Source of the DNA: Hymenobacter radiodurans
Lineage (GTDB): Bacteria > Bacteroidota > Bacteroidia > Cytophagales > Hymenobacteraceae
Assembly: GCF_004355185.1 (NCBI RefSeq)
Contig: NZ_CP037922.1
Location: forward strand, 4,248,001 to 4,312,000
Direction: 5' to 3'
DNA: 64,000 nucleotides
Shown: piece after piece, positions 8,512-17,227 of the stretch
Layout of the letters: each line of letters begins with the position of its first letter
Position numbering within the stretch: the stretch's first letter is position 1
Made by a program: the position numbers and the translations under genes
Notes under the pieces: generated by a model
What the model was told of the DNA's origin: nothing
The model's database searches: none
The model's input: the letters and a program-made list of their open reading frames with translations, nothing else

Positions 8512-10920
8512 TTAGTTTCTCAATGGCTTGCCCGTAGTCAGGATGCTCTGAATGCGCTCCAGCGTTTTGCGCTCACCGGTGAGCGACAGGAAAGCTTCAC
8601 GCTCCAGATCCAGCAGGTACTGCTCGCTTACTTCCGTAGGCTGCGACAAGTCGCCGCCGCACATGATATAAGCCAGTTTATTGGCAATTTTCACGTCGTG
8701 CTCCGAGATGTAATTGCCTTCCTTCATGGCATATACACCACTCATAAACATACCCAGCGCTCCTTTGCCGTGCACCTTAATATTGGTTTTCTGCACGGGC
8801 ATGGTGTACCCAGCATCAGCTAAGTCCAGCGCCGCTGCTTTTGCCTGAGCGATGACGCGTTGGCTGTTCACCACGATTTCATCGCCGCGGCGTAGGAAGC
8901 CGAGGTCAAATGCTTCGGCGGCGGAGGTAGAAACCTTGGCCGTGCTTACCGTTACAAACGTGTTGCGCAGCAAGTTAAATTCCGGTTCGCCCTCCTCGTA
9001 CTTCGCGGCCGTGCGCAGGGTCATTTCCTTGGTACCACCACCCGCCGGAATTACACCTACCCCAAATTCTACCAAGCCCATATATGTCTCGGCTGAGGCA
9101 ACTACCTTATCAGCATGCAGGCAGATTTCGCAGCCGCCGCCCAAAGACAAGCCGTGCGGCGCCGTCACGACGGGAATGCTGGAATATCGCATCCGCATCA
9201 TGGCGTTCTGGAACTGCTTGATCATCAGGTTTACCTCGTCGAACTCCTGTTCGATGGCATACATATAGAGCAGCGCCAAATTGGCTCCCGCCGAAAAGTT
9301 GGGTGCGTCGTTGCCTACCACAAGCGCGCGGTAGCCAGCTTCGGCCATATCCACACCCTTCATCAAGCCTTGAATAACATCGGAGCCGAGGGTGTTCATT
9401 TTAGAATGGAACTCAACGCCTAATACTCCGTCGCCGAGGTCATGAACGCTGGCACCGGCGTTTTTCCAGAGCACTTTGCCCGTGGTCCGCAGGTTGTCGA
9501 GAATGATAAAGTTCTCCACACCCGGAATTGACTGGTAGCTCTTGCTTTCGAGGTCGTAGTACTGCTTGGCGCCCGTTTCGGATACTTTGTAGAAAGACGT
9601 GTGGCCAGCGGCCAGCATCTCCTGTACCCAAGCGGCAGGCTGCTTGCCTTCGGTCTGCATCAGCTCCAAGCCTTGCTGCACCCCCAGCGCATCCCAGGTT
9701 TCAAACGGACCCATGTCCCAGCCAAAACCAGCCCGCAGAGCGTCGTCAATCTTATACAGTGAATCCGTGATTTCGGGAATGCGGTTGGTGACATAGGCAA
9801 ACAGACCCGCGAACATCTTGCGGTAAAACTCGCCGGCTTTGTCCTTTCCGCTGGCTAGCACCTTAAAGCGCGGCGCCAGCTGCTCGATGGTTTTGGTCAG
9901 CTCCAGCGTGGCAAACTTCACCTTCTGGCTGGGCTGATACTCCATCGTTTTCAGGTCGAGGGCCTGAATCTCCGATTTGCCCCCCGCGCCTTTTACTTTC
10001 TTGTAGAAGCCCTGGCCGGTCTTGTCGCCCAGCCACTTCTTCTCGCCCATTTGCTTCAGAAAGTCAGGCAGCGTAAAGACAGCTTTGGCTTCATCGTTCG
10101 GTAAGCCTTGCGCTAAGCCATTGGCTACGTTAATCAGCGTATCAAGCCCTACTACATCCGAAGTGCGGAACGTAGCCGACTTGGCGTGGCCGATAACCGG
10201 ACCAGTTAGCTTGTCTACTTCCTCCACCGTCAGGTCTAGCTGCTGCATAATTTGCAGCACATCCATGATGGCAAACACGCCCACTCGGTTGGCAATAAAG
10301 GCAGGCGTGTCTTTGGCTAGTACTGTGGTTTTACCCAAGTACAAGTCGCCATAGTGCATCAGAAAATCAACTACGGCCGGATCGGTGGCCGGCGTCGGGA
10401 TGATTTCGAGTAGCTTCAGGTAGCGGGGTGGGTTGAAGAAGTGGGTGCCACAGAAGTGCTTTTGGAAGTCTTCGGAGCGGCCTTCCGCTAATAAATGAAT
10501 CGGAATACCGGAAGTGTTCGACGTGATGAGCGTACCGGGCTTGCGCACCTTTTCTACCTTTTCGTAGAGGCTCTGCTTGATATCGAGTCGTTCTACCACT
10601 ACCTCAATGGTCCAGTCGCAGGAGGCAATGTCCTTGAGGTTATCGTCGAAGTTGCCGGTTTTAATGCGCGACGCGTCCTGCTTGCGGTACAAAGGCGAAG
10701 GGTTGGAGGCCACCGCTGCCTGCAAGGAAGCATTCACAATGCGGTTGCGCACGGCGGGGCTTTCCAAGGTCAGCCCTTTGGCTTGCTCCTCGGGCGTGAG
10801 CTCGCGGGGCACAATGTCGAGCAGCAGCACTTGGGCACCGATGTTGGCGAAATGGCAGGCAATACGCGAGCCCATCACGCCGGAGCCGAGCACGGCTACT
10901 TTCTTGATAGTTCGATTCAT
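8512..10920 (-). CDS. fadN: 3-hydroxyacyl-CoA dehydrogenase / enoyl-CoA hydratase, FadN type
   Basis: An 802-residue two-enzyme protein for the hydration and NAD-dependent oxidation steps of beta-oxidation. The start MNRTIKKVAVLGSGVMGSRI at 10920 puts the Rossmann dinucleotide motif at residues 10-15. The dehydrogenase catalytic and C-terminal domains (THFFNPPRYLKLLEI, DKTGQGFYKK) come first, and the crotonase domain (APHGLSLGGGCEICLHAD, GVGVIPAGGGTKE) comes after, at about residues 440-680. This dehydrogenase-first order is that of B. subtilis FadN, not E. coli FadB. It lies between marR and fadA and is probably cotranscribed with fadA. Confidence 0.92.
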   Translation of the reverse strand: MNRTIKKVAVLGSGVMGSRIACHFANIGAQVLLLDIVPRELTPEEQAKGLTLESPAVRNRIVNASLQAAVASNPSPLYRKQDASRIKTGNFDDNLKDIASCDWTIEVVVERLDIKQSLYEKVEKVRKPGTLITSNTSGIPIHLLAEGRSEDFQKHFCGTHFFNPPRYLKLLEIIPTPATDPAVVDFLMHYGDLYLGKTTVLAKDTPAFIANRVGVFAIMDVLQIMQQLDLTVEEVDKLTGPVIGHAKSATFRTSDVVGLDTLINVANGLAQGLPNDEAKAVFTLPDFLKQMGEKKWLGDKTGQGFYKKVKGAGGKSEIQALDLKTMEYQPSQKVKFATLELTKTIEQLAPRFKVLASGKDKAGEFYRKMFAGLFAYVTNRIPEITDSLYKIDDALRAGFGWDMGPFETWDALGVQQGLELMQTEGKQPAAWVQEMLAAGHTSFYKVSETGAKQYYDLESKSYQSIPGVENFIILDNLRTTGKVLWKNAGASVHDLGDGVLGVEFHSKMNTLGSDVIQGLMKGVDMAEAGYRALVVGNDAPNFSAGANLALLYMYAIEQEFDEVNLMIKQFQNAMMRMRYSSIPVVTAPHGLSLGGGCEICLHADKVVASAETYMGLVEFGVGVIPAGGGTKEMTLRTAAKYEEGEPEFNLLRNTFVTVSTAKVSTSAAEAFDLGFLRRGDEIVVNSQRVIAQAKAAALDLADAGYTMPVQKTNIKVHGKGALGMFMSGVYAMKEGNYISEHDVKIANKLAYIMCGGDLSQPTEVSEQYLLDLEREAFLSLTGERKTLERIQSILTTGKPLRN

Positions 10921-10990
10921 AAAAGCTGAAACGGGTAATCTGTTGACAGAAAATAGAATAGGTGAAAACCAAAACGCGCCAAAAAGCCCC

Positions 10991-11482
10991 CTAGGCGGAG
11001 GTTGTTTCGGGGCGAAGCGGCTTAAGCGTGAAGTCGTCGAACAGGGATTTGCTCTCAATCATGGCGTTGATCTGGCCTATCACCTTAAAGAGCGTATCCA
11101 GTTGCGCCTGCGGAATTTTCTCCCGCACTTTCTGATTGAAATGACGTACCGTTTGGCGCGAGATTTCCTTGCCCCGCAAGCCCTCTTCCGTCAGAAAGAT
11201 GCGCACTGAGCGCTTGTCTTGCGTGTCGGCTTGTTTGTAGATGAGGCCGCGCTCTTCCATGCTCCGCAGAATGCGCGTAAGGCTACGCGTCTCCAACCCC
11301 AGCAGGGGGGCAATTTTGGTGGCGGGGGTGCCATTTTCCTGATCAATATTCAGGAGCACGAAGCCGATGCTGGTCGTGATGTCGTGCTTGGCAGCCTGCG
11401 TATTATACATGCGCGAAATGGCATGCCAGCAGACTTTTACGTTATAATCGACGGTTTCTTCGGGTTTCATGGGGGCAAGCAT
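10991..11482 (-). CDS. MarR-family transcriptional regulator
   Basis: A 163-residue winged-helix regulator. The helix-turn-helix region (TPATKIAPLLGLETRSLTRILRSMEERGLI) and the wing (YKQADTQDKRSVRIFLTEEG) are typical of MarR proteins, which bind DNA as dimers and release it on binding a small ligand. The start may be 11482 (MLAPMKPEE) or the Met four codons later. It sits directly upstream of fadN-fadA-fadE and next to an acyl-CoA synthetase. Its promoter shares a repeat with the fadE promoter, so a fatty-acid or acyl-CoA-responsive repressor of beta-oxidation is a reasonable inference. Its TAG stop runs into GGGGGCTTTTT, a weak terminator-like tail. Confidence 0.85.
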   Translation of the reverse strand: MLAPMKPEETVDYNVKVCWHAISRMYNTQAAKHDITTSIGFVLLNIDQENGTPATKIAPLLGLETRSLTRILRSMEERGLIYKQADTQDKRSVRIFLTEEGLRGKEISRQTVRHFNQKVREKIPQAQLDTLFKVIGQINAMIESKSLFDDFTLKPLRPETTSA

Positions 11483-11505
11483 GTCCGGTAAACATACAAA
11501 GAATA

Positions 11506-11521
11506 TGTTAGGCTTGCATAC
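11506..11521 (-). promoter_or_regulatory. Candidate operator in the marR promoter
   Basis: On the plus strand TGTTAGGCTTGCATAC, matching TGTTATGCTTGC of the fadE promoter. On the minus strand it lies immediately upstream of TATTCTTTG, a plausible -7 box with one extra base, 24-40 bases before the marR start. This fits autoregulation. Confidence 0.45.
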
Positions 11522-11589
11522 TACTTTACTATAAAAAAGTTTAGCGCCTTAGCCATACTCTCTTTTCCTTACTGCAGCTTATTATACGA

Positions 11590-11621
11590 AAACGGCCCCG
11601 CCGTGGGGCGGGGCCGTTTTG
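11590..11621. terminator. Terminator of the acyl-CoA synthetase gene
   Basis: A very GC-rich hairpin, AACGGCCCCGCC with its complement around a 3-4 base loop, followed by T on the plus strand and by TTTTCG on the minus strand. It ends the minus-strand synthetase gene (stop at 11622). Confidence 0.85.
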
Positions 11622-13397
11622 CTAGCGGAGAGCGTTTTGGTGATACAAGCTCTCGATTAAGTCGCGGTTGTTTTCGGTGATTGCCTTCCGCTTGACTTTC
11701 ATCGTAGGAGTCATCTCGCCAGTTTCCACGGTCCAGAGATGATCCATGATGCAGATTTTTTTAACCTGCTCCCACTGCGCGAAGCCTTTGTTGTAGTCTT
11801 TTACCAGTGCTTCATACATCTCCACAATCTTGGGATCCTTCACAATCTCTTCATTGGAGGTAAAGGGCACCTGGTGGCGCTTGCACCAGTTCTTGAGTTC
11901 ATCAAAGGATGGTACCACCAGCGCCGACGGAAATTTCTGATCAGCGCCTACCACCATCGCCTGCTCAATCAGCGGCGACTCCTTGAGCTTGTTCTCAATA
12001 ACCTGTGGAGCAATGTATTTGCCCCCCGAGGTCTTAAACATCTCCTTTTTACGATCCGTGATTTTGAGGAAACGGCCGTTCACGAACTCCCCAATATCGC
12101 CGGTATGGAACCAGCCATCCTCGTCGATTACTTCTTTGGTTAGTTCAGGCTTATTGTAGTAGCCTTTCATGACGGAAGCAGATTTGGTCAGAATCTCACC
12201 GTCCGGGGCGATTTTGACCTCCGTATTTTCAATCACGGGGCCCACGGCGCCGATGTAGTTATTCTCCGGCTCGAAGCCGCTAACGGCAATTACGGGGGAA
12301 GTTTCGGTGAGGCCATAGCCTTCCATCACCGGAATGCCCGCCGCCCAGAACACGCGGGCCAGCCGCGGTTGTAGCGCGCCGCCACCCGACACAATACACT
12401 TCAAATTGCCACCCAACGCTTCCCGCCACTTGTTGAAGATCAACTTATTGGCCAGTGCTAGTTGGGTGTTGTAAAAGAAGCCCTGGTTTTTCTGGGTATC
12501 AAACTTTAACCCCAGATCCAGGGCCCAGAAGAAGAGGTTTTTCTTCACACCTTCCAAATCGTGGCCCTTGGCGACAATCTTATCATACACCTTCTCCAGC
12601 AGGCGCGGCACGGTGGTGAAGATCTGCGGCTTGACCTCACGCAGGTTGTCGGCAATTACTTCCATGCTCTCGGCGTAGTAAATGCTCACGCCGTTAATCA
12701 TGTACAGATACGTCACCATGCGCTCAAAAATGTGGCAGAGCGGCAGGAAGCTAAGGGCTATATCGTCTTTATTGACGGGTACCGAAGGCTGCGAATGGCG
12801 ACAGTTGCTGAGCAAGTTGTCATGGCTGAGCATCACCCCTTTCGGGTTACCGGTAGTGCCGGAGGTATAGATGATGGTGAGCAGGTCGTCGGGCTGCACG
12901 CCAGCTTTTATCGGGTCTAAATCGGCGGCGTTGCCTTTCTTACCCATGGCCAGCAGTTCGTCGAAGTGCCGAGCGCCTTCAATTTTATCAAACGTGAAAA
13001 TGTGCTGTACTTCGGGCAAAGCGGCAGTAGCCTCTTTTACCTTGGCGTACAGGTTTTTATCTGAAACAAACACGGCCTTTACACCGGCATCGGTGAAGAT
13101 GTATTTATAGTCTTCAACCGTAATGCTGGGGTACATAGGCACGCTCACGGCACCAAGTTGGGAAATACCAAAGTCGGCCAACATCCACTCCGGACGATTC
13201 ATGGAGATGATGGCCACCTTATCGTCCTTTCCAATTCCCAACTGCCGCAACCCTAAGCTTACCTGATTGGCAGCCTCACTTACCTGCTGAGTGCTCATCT
13301 TTTGCCATTCGCCATTGACTTTGGCGGTCAGACAATCCGACTTCGGATACTTTGCAAGCTGGTTAGGCAGAACATCAAACGCGCGCCGAACTTCCAT
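11622..13397 (-). CDS. Long-chain fatty acid-CoA ligase (AMP-forming)
   Basis: A 591-residue member of the acyl-adenylate family that activates fatty acids to acyl-CoA at the cost of ATP, feeding the adjacent beta-oxidation genes. Visible motifs are the P-loop IIYTSGTTGNPKGVMLSH (near residue 175), GYGLTETSPVI, DGWFHTGDIG and the hinge/C-domain KITDRKKEMFKTSGGKYIAP. Length and motif layout match the bacterial long-chain ligases of the LC-FACS group. It has its own terminator, and about 140 bases separate it from marR, so it is probably transcribed separately but belongs functionally with fadE/fadA/fadN. Confidence 0.92.
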   Translation of the reverse strand: MEVRRAFDVLPNQLAKYPKSDCLTAKVNGEWQKMSTQQVSEAANQVSLGLRQLGIGKDDKVAIISMNRPEWMLADFGISQLGAVSVPMYPSITVEDYKYIFTDAGVKAVFVSDKNLYAKVKEATAALPEVQHIFTFDKIEGARHFDELLAMGKKGNAADLDPIKAGVQPDDLLTIIYTSGTTGNPKGVMLSHDNLLSNCRHSQPSVPVNKDDIALSFLPLCHIFERMVTYLYMINGVSIYYAESMEVIADNLREVKPQIFTTVPRLLEKVYDKIVAKGHDLEGVKKNLFFWALDLGLKFDTQKNQGFFYNTQLALANKLIFNKWREALGGNLKCIVSGGGALQPRLARVFWAAGIPVMEGYGLTETSPVIAVSGFEPENNYIGAVGPVIENTEVKIAPDGEILTKSASVMKGYYNKPELTKEVIDEDGWFHTGDIGEFVNGRFLKITDRKKEMFKTSGGKYIAPQVIENKLKESPLIEQAMVVGADQKFPSALVVPSFDELKNWCKRHQVPFTSNEEIVKDPKIVEMYEALVKDYNKGFAQWEQVKKICIMDHLWTVETGEMTPTMKVKRKAITENNRDLIESLYHQNALR

Positions 13398-13553
13398 TTA
13401 TTAAGAGCAAAAGGGTGGGAAATACTGGTTAAATAAATGGATTTTTTCGCGGAAAGCCAACTACCTCCGTACGATTGCGCTGCTGGGGGGCAAATGTGGT
13501 GGATGGCTGACTCGATTTGCGTAATTTCGCCGGCCTGCCTTGCTTTTTGCCCG

Positions 13554-14702
13554 ATGAATCTGGCTATCTTCTTTGATCCGCTCCCTGAGGAGCTTGTGCC
13601 TCCATTTATTGCCCCTACCACACTTGGGGCGCACCTCACCTGCTTTCTGGATACATTTCCGGATTGGCGTGATGCTGATATGGCCATCATTGGCCTGAAC
13701 GAGTGGCGTGGTAGTGCCGCCGGCTCGCCTGACTTACACGGGGCCAACATTGTGCGCCACCGCTTTTACCAATTGCAGAAAGGCACTGCGCCACTCCGAC
13801 TCGTAGACTTGGGCAATCTTCGGCCCGGCTTAACTCTGGAAGACACCTATCGGCGCCTCTGCGAGATAGTCTCGATGCTCTTGGAACAAAAGACGGTGCC
13901 CATTCTGCTCGGAGGCAGCCACGATCTGGACTATGGGCAATTTCTGGCCTATGAAACCCTTGATCGGGCCGTCAGCTTTGCTACGATAGATGCCCGCGTA
14001 GACATGGCAGAGCACGATTCGGCGGCAGCCGAAGATTTACACCTGCGGCGCATGTTGATGCACGAGCCCAGCTTTTTGTTCAACTTCGCCCAACTGGCAC
14101 ACCAACAGTATTTGGCTACGCCGGAAGTATTGGCAGCCTTGGAAAAACTACACTTCGAAACATTGCGCCTAGGAGCCGTACGGACTGATGTCCGCCAAGC
14201 CGAGCCGCTATTGCGGCAGGCCGACTTTGTAAGTTTTGATGTAGCAGCACTGCGCTGGCAAGATGCGCCGGCTTATTCGCCGGCCAACCCCTTTGGCCTA
14301 ACTAGTGAGGAAGCGGCCCAGTTAGCTTGGTATGCTGGCCACAACGACCAGCTCAGCAGCTTTGGCCTCTATGGCTACCGCCCCGACCACGACCAGCACG
14401 GGTTAGGCGCTGCTACTTTGGCCACTATGCTGTGGTACTTTGTGGAAGGCTTTTATCATCGGCGCGGCGAGACTGATTTCCAAAGTACCCGCTTTAAGCG
14501 TTACGCAGTAGGGCTTCCAGGCACGCCAGCCAAGCTGGTTTTTTACAAAGCTAAGCGCACCGAAAAATGGTGGCTGGAAGTGGAAAGCCTGGCAGATAGT
14601 GCTATTAAGCGGGTTGTTCCCTGTAGCTACGAAGACTACGTCTATGCCGCGCAGGGCGACTTGCCTAACCGTTGGATTCTAACTCAGGCTCTGTTAGGCT
14701 AA
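13554..14702 (+). CDS. Arginase/formimidoylglutamase-family protein with degenerate metal site
   Basis: A 382-residue ureohydrolase-fold protein; the start MNLAIFFDPLPEE at 13554 is preferred over a longer frame from 13437. The first metal motif GGSHD is intact. The second, DAHxD in active enzymes, reads DARVD. The third, SxDxDxxD, reads SFDVAALR, so at least two Mn ligands (His to Arg, Asp to Ala) are missing. It is therefore probably not a working Mn-dependent hydrolase of arginine, agmatine or formiminoglutamate. No histidine-degradation genes are nearby. Similar degenerate members occur in Bacteroidota, where annotation pipelines often call them formimidoylglutamase; the true role is unknown. 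Confidence 0.8.
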   Translation: MNLAIFFDPLPEELVPPFIAPTTLGAHLTCFLDTFPDWRDADMAIIGLNEWRGSAAGSPDLHGANIVRHRFYQLQKGTAPLRLVDLGNLRPGLTLEDTYRRLCEIVSMLLEQKTVPILLGGSHDLDYGQFLAYETLDRAVSFATIDARVDMAEHDSAAAEDLHLRRMLMHEPSFLFNFAQLAHQQYLATPEVLAALEKLHFETLRLGAVRTDVRQAEPLLRQADFVSFDVAALRWQDAPAYSPANPFGLTSEEAAQLAWYAGHNDQLSSFGLYGYRPDHDQHGLGAATLATMLWYFVEGFYHRRGETDFQSTRFKRYAVGLPGTPAKLVFYKAKRTEKWWLEVESLADSAIKRVVPCSYEDYVYAAQGDLPNRWILTQALLG

Positions 14703-14756
14703 CCTGCTTTGGTGGCTGATTGAGGCCGATTTTTTTAGAAGCTTCTTCATTTTTAA

Positions 14757-15086
14757 ATGGATAACCCTTTATCGTCGGCAGCAAAAAACGAGGATCAACC
14801 AGTAAAACTCGACACTTTACCTGAATACACGGTGTCGCAGCTGGCTTTGCGCAATGGGCAGGACCGGGATGAAATTTGGGTTAGCTACCAAGGGCTGATT
14901 TATGATGTCGGTCGGTCGCGGCTCTGGACGCGTGGCAACCACTATGGGCACTGGGCCGGCCAAGACCTTACTGCTGAGTTACACCGCGACGCACCTCATA
15001 CGGCACATGTTTTCGATAAATTCCAGGTAATTGGCCGGCTAAAATTACCCCCCAGCCCCGTCTCTGCCAACCAGACCGGCCGGTAA
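14757..15086 (+). CDS. Cytochrome b5-like heme/steroid-binding domain protein
   Basis: A 109-residue soluble protein. Residues ~20-100 follow the cytochrome-b5-like fold pattern: YTVSQLALRNGQ, then IWVSYQGLIYDVGRS, then GNHYGHWAGQDLTAEL, then APH and F..FQVIGRL. The eukaryotic HPGG heme motif is replaced by a GNHYGHWAGQDLT segment, as in the small prokaryotic heme/steroid-binding family. The two His residues there could bind heme, but that is inference. No signal peptide is present. It sits 54 bases after the arginase-like gene and 42 before murQ, possibly in the same transcript. Confidence 0.75.
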   Translation: MDNPLSSAAKNEDQPVKLDTLPEYTVSQLALRNGQDRDEIWVSYQGLIYDVGRSRLWTRGNHYGHWAGQDLTAELHRDAPHTAHVFDKFQVIGRLKLPPSPVSANQTGR

Positions 15087-15128
15087 CCGTAAGCGCCGTC
15101 ATCCCACCCACCTATTCCGACCTATGCC

Positions 15129-15935
15129 ATGAACTCCACCGAAAGCTCTTCCCTTTTTAACGACCTCGAAACTTTATCCACGCACGATTTGCTGGCAGGC
15201 ATGAACAGCGTCGATCAGACGGTGCCGCTGACCGTAGCCAAGTCGTTGCCCCAAATTGAGGCCTTAGTAGAGGCTACAGTGGCCTGCATGCAGCGTGGGG
15301 GGCGTTTATTCTACATAGGGGCGGGTACAAGCGGGCGGCTCGGAATTCTGGATGCGTCGGAATGTCCGCCCACGTTTGGTGTGCCGCAGGGGATGGTTAT
15401 CGGCATCATTGCCGGCGGCGATACCGCCATTCGCCAAGCAGTAGAGAATGCGGAAGACGACGCTGAGCAAGCCTGGAAAGATTTGCAGCAGCATAGCATC
15501 AACCAGAACGATATGCTGGTGGGCATTGCTGCTTCGGGCCGCACACCGTATGTTATTGGAGGCTTGGAGCAGGCGCGGCGTCAGGGTATTGCCACGGGAT
15601 GTATTGTTTGCAATGCGGGCTCCTTGGTAGCCGCCGCCGCTGAATTTCCGGTAGAAGTCGTGACGGGGCCCGAGTTTGTGACCGGCAGCACGCGACTTAA
15701 AGCGGGTACGGCGCAGAAGCTGGTCCTCAACATGCTCACTACGGCTACCATGATTCGGCTGGGCCGGGTGAAAGGCAACAAAATGGTGGATATGCAGCTC
15801 AGCAACTATAAACTGGTAGACCGCGGTGAACGGATGCTGATGGATGAGCTCGGCATTGAACAGGCTGAGGCTGCGACGCTTCTCAAACAGCATGGCTCTG
15901 TGCGCGCAGCGATGGCAGCTCATGCCAGTCAGTAA
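15129..15935 (+). CDS. murQ: N-acetylmuramic acid 6-phosphate etherase
   Basis: A 268-residue SIS-domain enzyme that cleaves the lactyl ether of MurNAc-6-phosphate to GlcNAc-6-phosphate during recycling of cell-wall sugars in the cytoplasm. Family signatures are GGRLFYIGAGTSGRLGILDA, ECPPTFG, GIAASGRTPYVIGGLEQAR and the C-terminal KLVLNMLTTATMIRLGRVKGNKMVD. The length suits the shorter Bacteroidota MurQ group. No murP-like transporter or anhydroMurNAc kinase gene is adjacent. Confidence 0.93.
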   Translation: MNSTESSSLFNDLETLSTHDLLAGMNSVDQTVPLTVAKSLPQIEALVEATVACMQRGGRLFYIGAGTSGRLGILDASECPPTFGVPQGMVIGIIAGGDTAIRQAVENAEDDAEQAWKDLQQHSINQNDMLVGIAASGRTPYVIGGLEQARRQGIATGCIVCNAGSLVAAAAEFPVEVVTGPEFVTGSTRLKAGTAQKLVLNMLTTATMIRLGRVKGNKMVDMQLSNYKLVDRGERMLMDELGIEQAEAATLLKQHGSVRAAMAAHASQ

Positions 15936-15973
15936 AAACTAGAAGTGCCGGGCGCTGACTTATAGCCGACGGA

Positions 15974-15981
15974 TATTTTTG
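15974..15981 (+). promoter_or_regulatory. Candidate -7 box upstream of the gene at 16041
   Basis: TATTTTTG, an exact TAnnTTTG match 60 bases before the GTG at 16041 and downstream of the murQ stop. Confidence 0.45.
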
Positions 15982-16040
15982 GCGATGCATGGAACAGAAC
16001 GTTCTGTGGCACGTTTCTACCAAAAAACATCCGTCTTCTC

Positions 16041-16607
16041 GTGCATACCATTGAGCCGCATTATAATTGGATTGAGCAGTACTCGGCCTCCGAAGACCCC
16101 CGCTCGCCCCTGTTCGAGGCCGAAAACAGCCTTGATTCCTTCACGAACACGATCTACGGCTACTATATTCACCCCCAGTGGGATAGCTTAGAATCGGATA
16201 CCTTATTTCTCAAAATCCTCTTCGTAGATTATGAGCAAGGTATTGGTGTAATCGAATTTATAGGTGAGTGGAATGATGCTATTGAGAACGACGTCATGCA
16301 GCTCAAGCGCAACATTATCGACTTGATGGTGCATGAGGGCATTCGCAAATTCATCCTGATTGGTGAAAACGTGTTCAATTTCCATGGCTCCGACGACTCC
16401 TATTACGAGGAATGGTTTGAGGACGTGGAAGATGGCTGGATTGCCGGCGTCAATTTTCAGGAGCACGTACTGCGCGAAATGCGCCAATATAATATTGACA
16501 ACTACGTAAACTTCGGGGGTCAGCTCGATGAGTTGCCGTGGCGCACCTACGAGCCGCGCCGCTTATTTGAAGTGGTGGACAGCATGTTGCAACGCCGACT
16601 CAATTGA
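16041..16607 (+). CDS. Conserved protein of unknown function
   Basis: A 188-residue cytoplasmic protein with no signal peptide. It is acidic and rich in aromatic residues (IYGYYIHPQWDS, HGSDDSYYEEWFEDVEDGWIAG). I recognise it only as resembling conserved hypothetical proteins of Cytophagales. The start is a GTG (VHTIEPHYNW); the frame is open further upstream but without a better start. It lies downstream of murQ with its own -7 box and shares a terminator with the small lipoprotein gene. Confidence 0.75.
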   Translation: MHTIEPHYNWIEQYSASEDPRSPLFEAENSLDSFTNTIYGYYIHPQWDSLESDTLFLKILFVDYEQGIGVIEFIGEWNDAIENDVMQLKRNIIDLMVHEGIRKFILIGENVFNFHGSDDSYYEEWFEDVEDGWIAGVNFQEHVLREMRQYNIDNYVNFGGQLDELPWRTYEPRRLFEVVDSMLQRRLN

Positions 16608-16623
16608 GAAAAGTATAATCAAT

Positions 16624-16660
16624 AAAAAAGCCCCCAGAACGAGTCCGGGGGGCTTTTTTT
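16624..16660. terminator. Bidirectional terminator, GCCCCCAG family
   Basis: Six A, GCCCCCAG, loop, CCGGGGGGC and seven T between converging genes. The left arm has five C and the right arm six G. Confidence 0.85.
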
Positions 16661-16680
16661 GTGCTTTCGCACCACCTGAA

Positions 16681-16929
16681 TTAGTTGGTGGTGGTAGCAG
16701 CAGGAGTAGTAGTAGAAGGAGTTGCGTCAGCAGCATCTTCCATAGCATCAGACGTGTTCTCAGCAGCGTCGCGGGTCGAGTCAGCAGCCTCTTCCATAGC
16801 GTCAGCCTTTACTTCGCCAGCCTCTTCTACGTTCTCAGCAGCATTCTCTTGAGCGTTTTCAGTCTTCGTGTCGCAAGAAGCGAAAGTGAACGAAGCAGCA
16901 GCGAGGGCGAGGAACAATACTTTTTTCAT
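16681..16929 (-). CDS. Small acidic lipoprotein
   Basis: An 82-residue protein starting MKKVLFLALAAASFTFASCD at 16929, with a lipobox FASC placing the lipidated Cys at residue 20. The mature part is low-complexity, Ala/Glu/Asp-rich with repeated EEA, DAAE and DAME units that look like an amphipathic helix, then a Thr/Pro/Ala tail. No known enzymatic domain is visible. Such Ala/Glu-rich lipoproteins are common in Hymenobacter-like genomes; the function is unknown. Confidence 0.75.
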   Translation of the reverse strand: MKKVLFLALAAASFTFASCDTKTENAQENAAENVEEAGEVKADAMEEAADSTRDAAENTSDAMEDAADATPSTTTPAATTTN

Positions 16930-17103
16930 GATCAGGGTAAATTTGAGAGGGGGTTGAAAAATCAGTTTTAGGGTGAATCCCACGTCTTGCCGCGAGCGGA
17001 TTAACAGGAGATTCGAAGCTTTATACCCCAATCAGCAATAGGTAACCCGACAGGACCAAGAATTTTATTGATTATTCACAGATAGCAATATTTTTCATCA
17101 TGT

Positions 17104-17155
17104 ATCTCAGTAAAAAAGCCCCCAGAGCTACTCTGGGGGGCTTTTTTACTGAGAT
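17104..17155. terminator. Long palindromic terminator of der, GCCCCCAG family
   Basis: The constant core (A6 GCCCCCAG / CTGGGGGGC T6) is extended by locus-specific perfect arms ATCTCAGT / ACTGAGAT and by GAG/CTC inside. The only imperfection in roughly 24-bp arms is five C on the left against six G on the right. It ends the minus-strand der transcript. Confidence 0.9.
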
Positions 17156-17227
17156 AAGTCAACTGAATAAAAGTGATAATTGCTTATCTCTTATTGTCAG
17201 AATATCTCTATTCGGTTGAATAAGTAC

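Noticed and set aside
10577-11209. 210-codon plus-strand open frame antisense to fadN and marR
   Set aside because: It lies entirely opposite two well-supported genes, and its composition is the shadow expected from their codon use.
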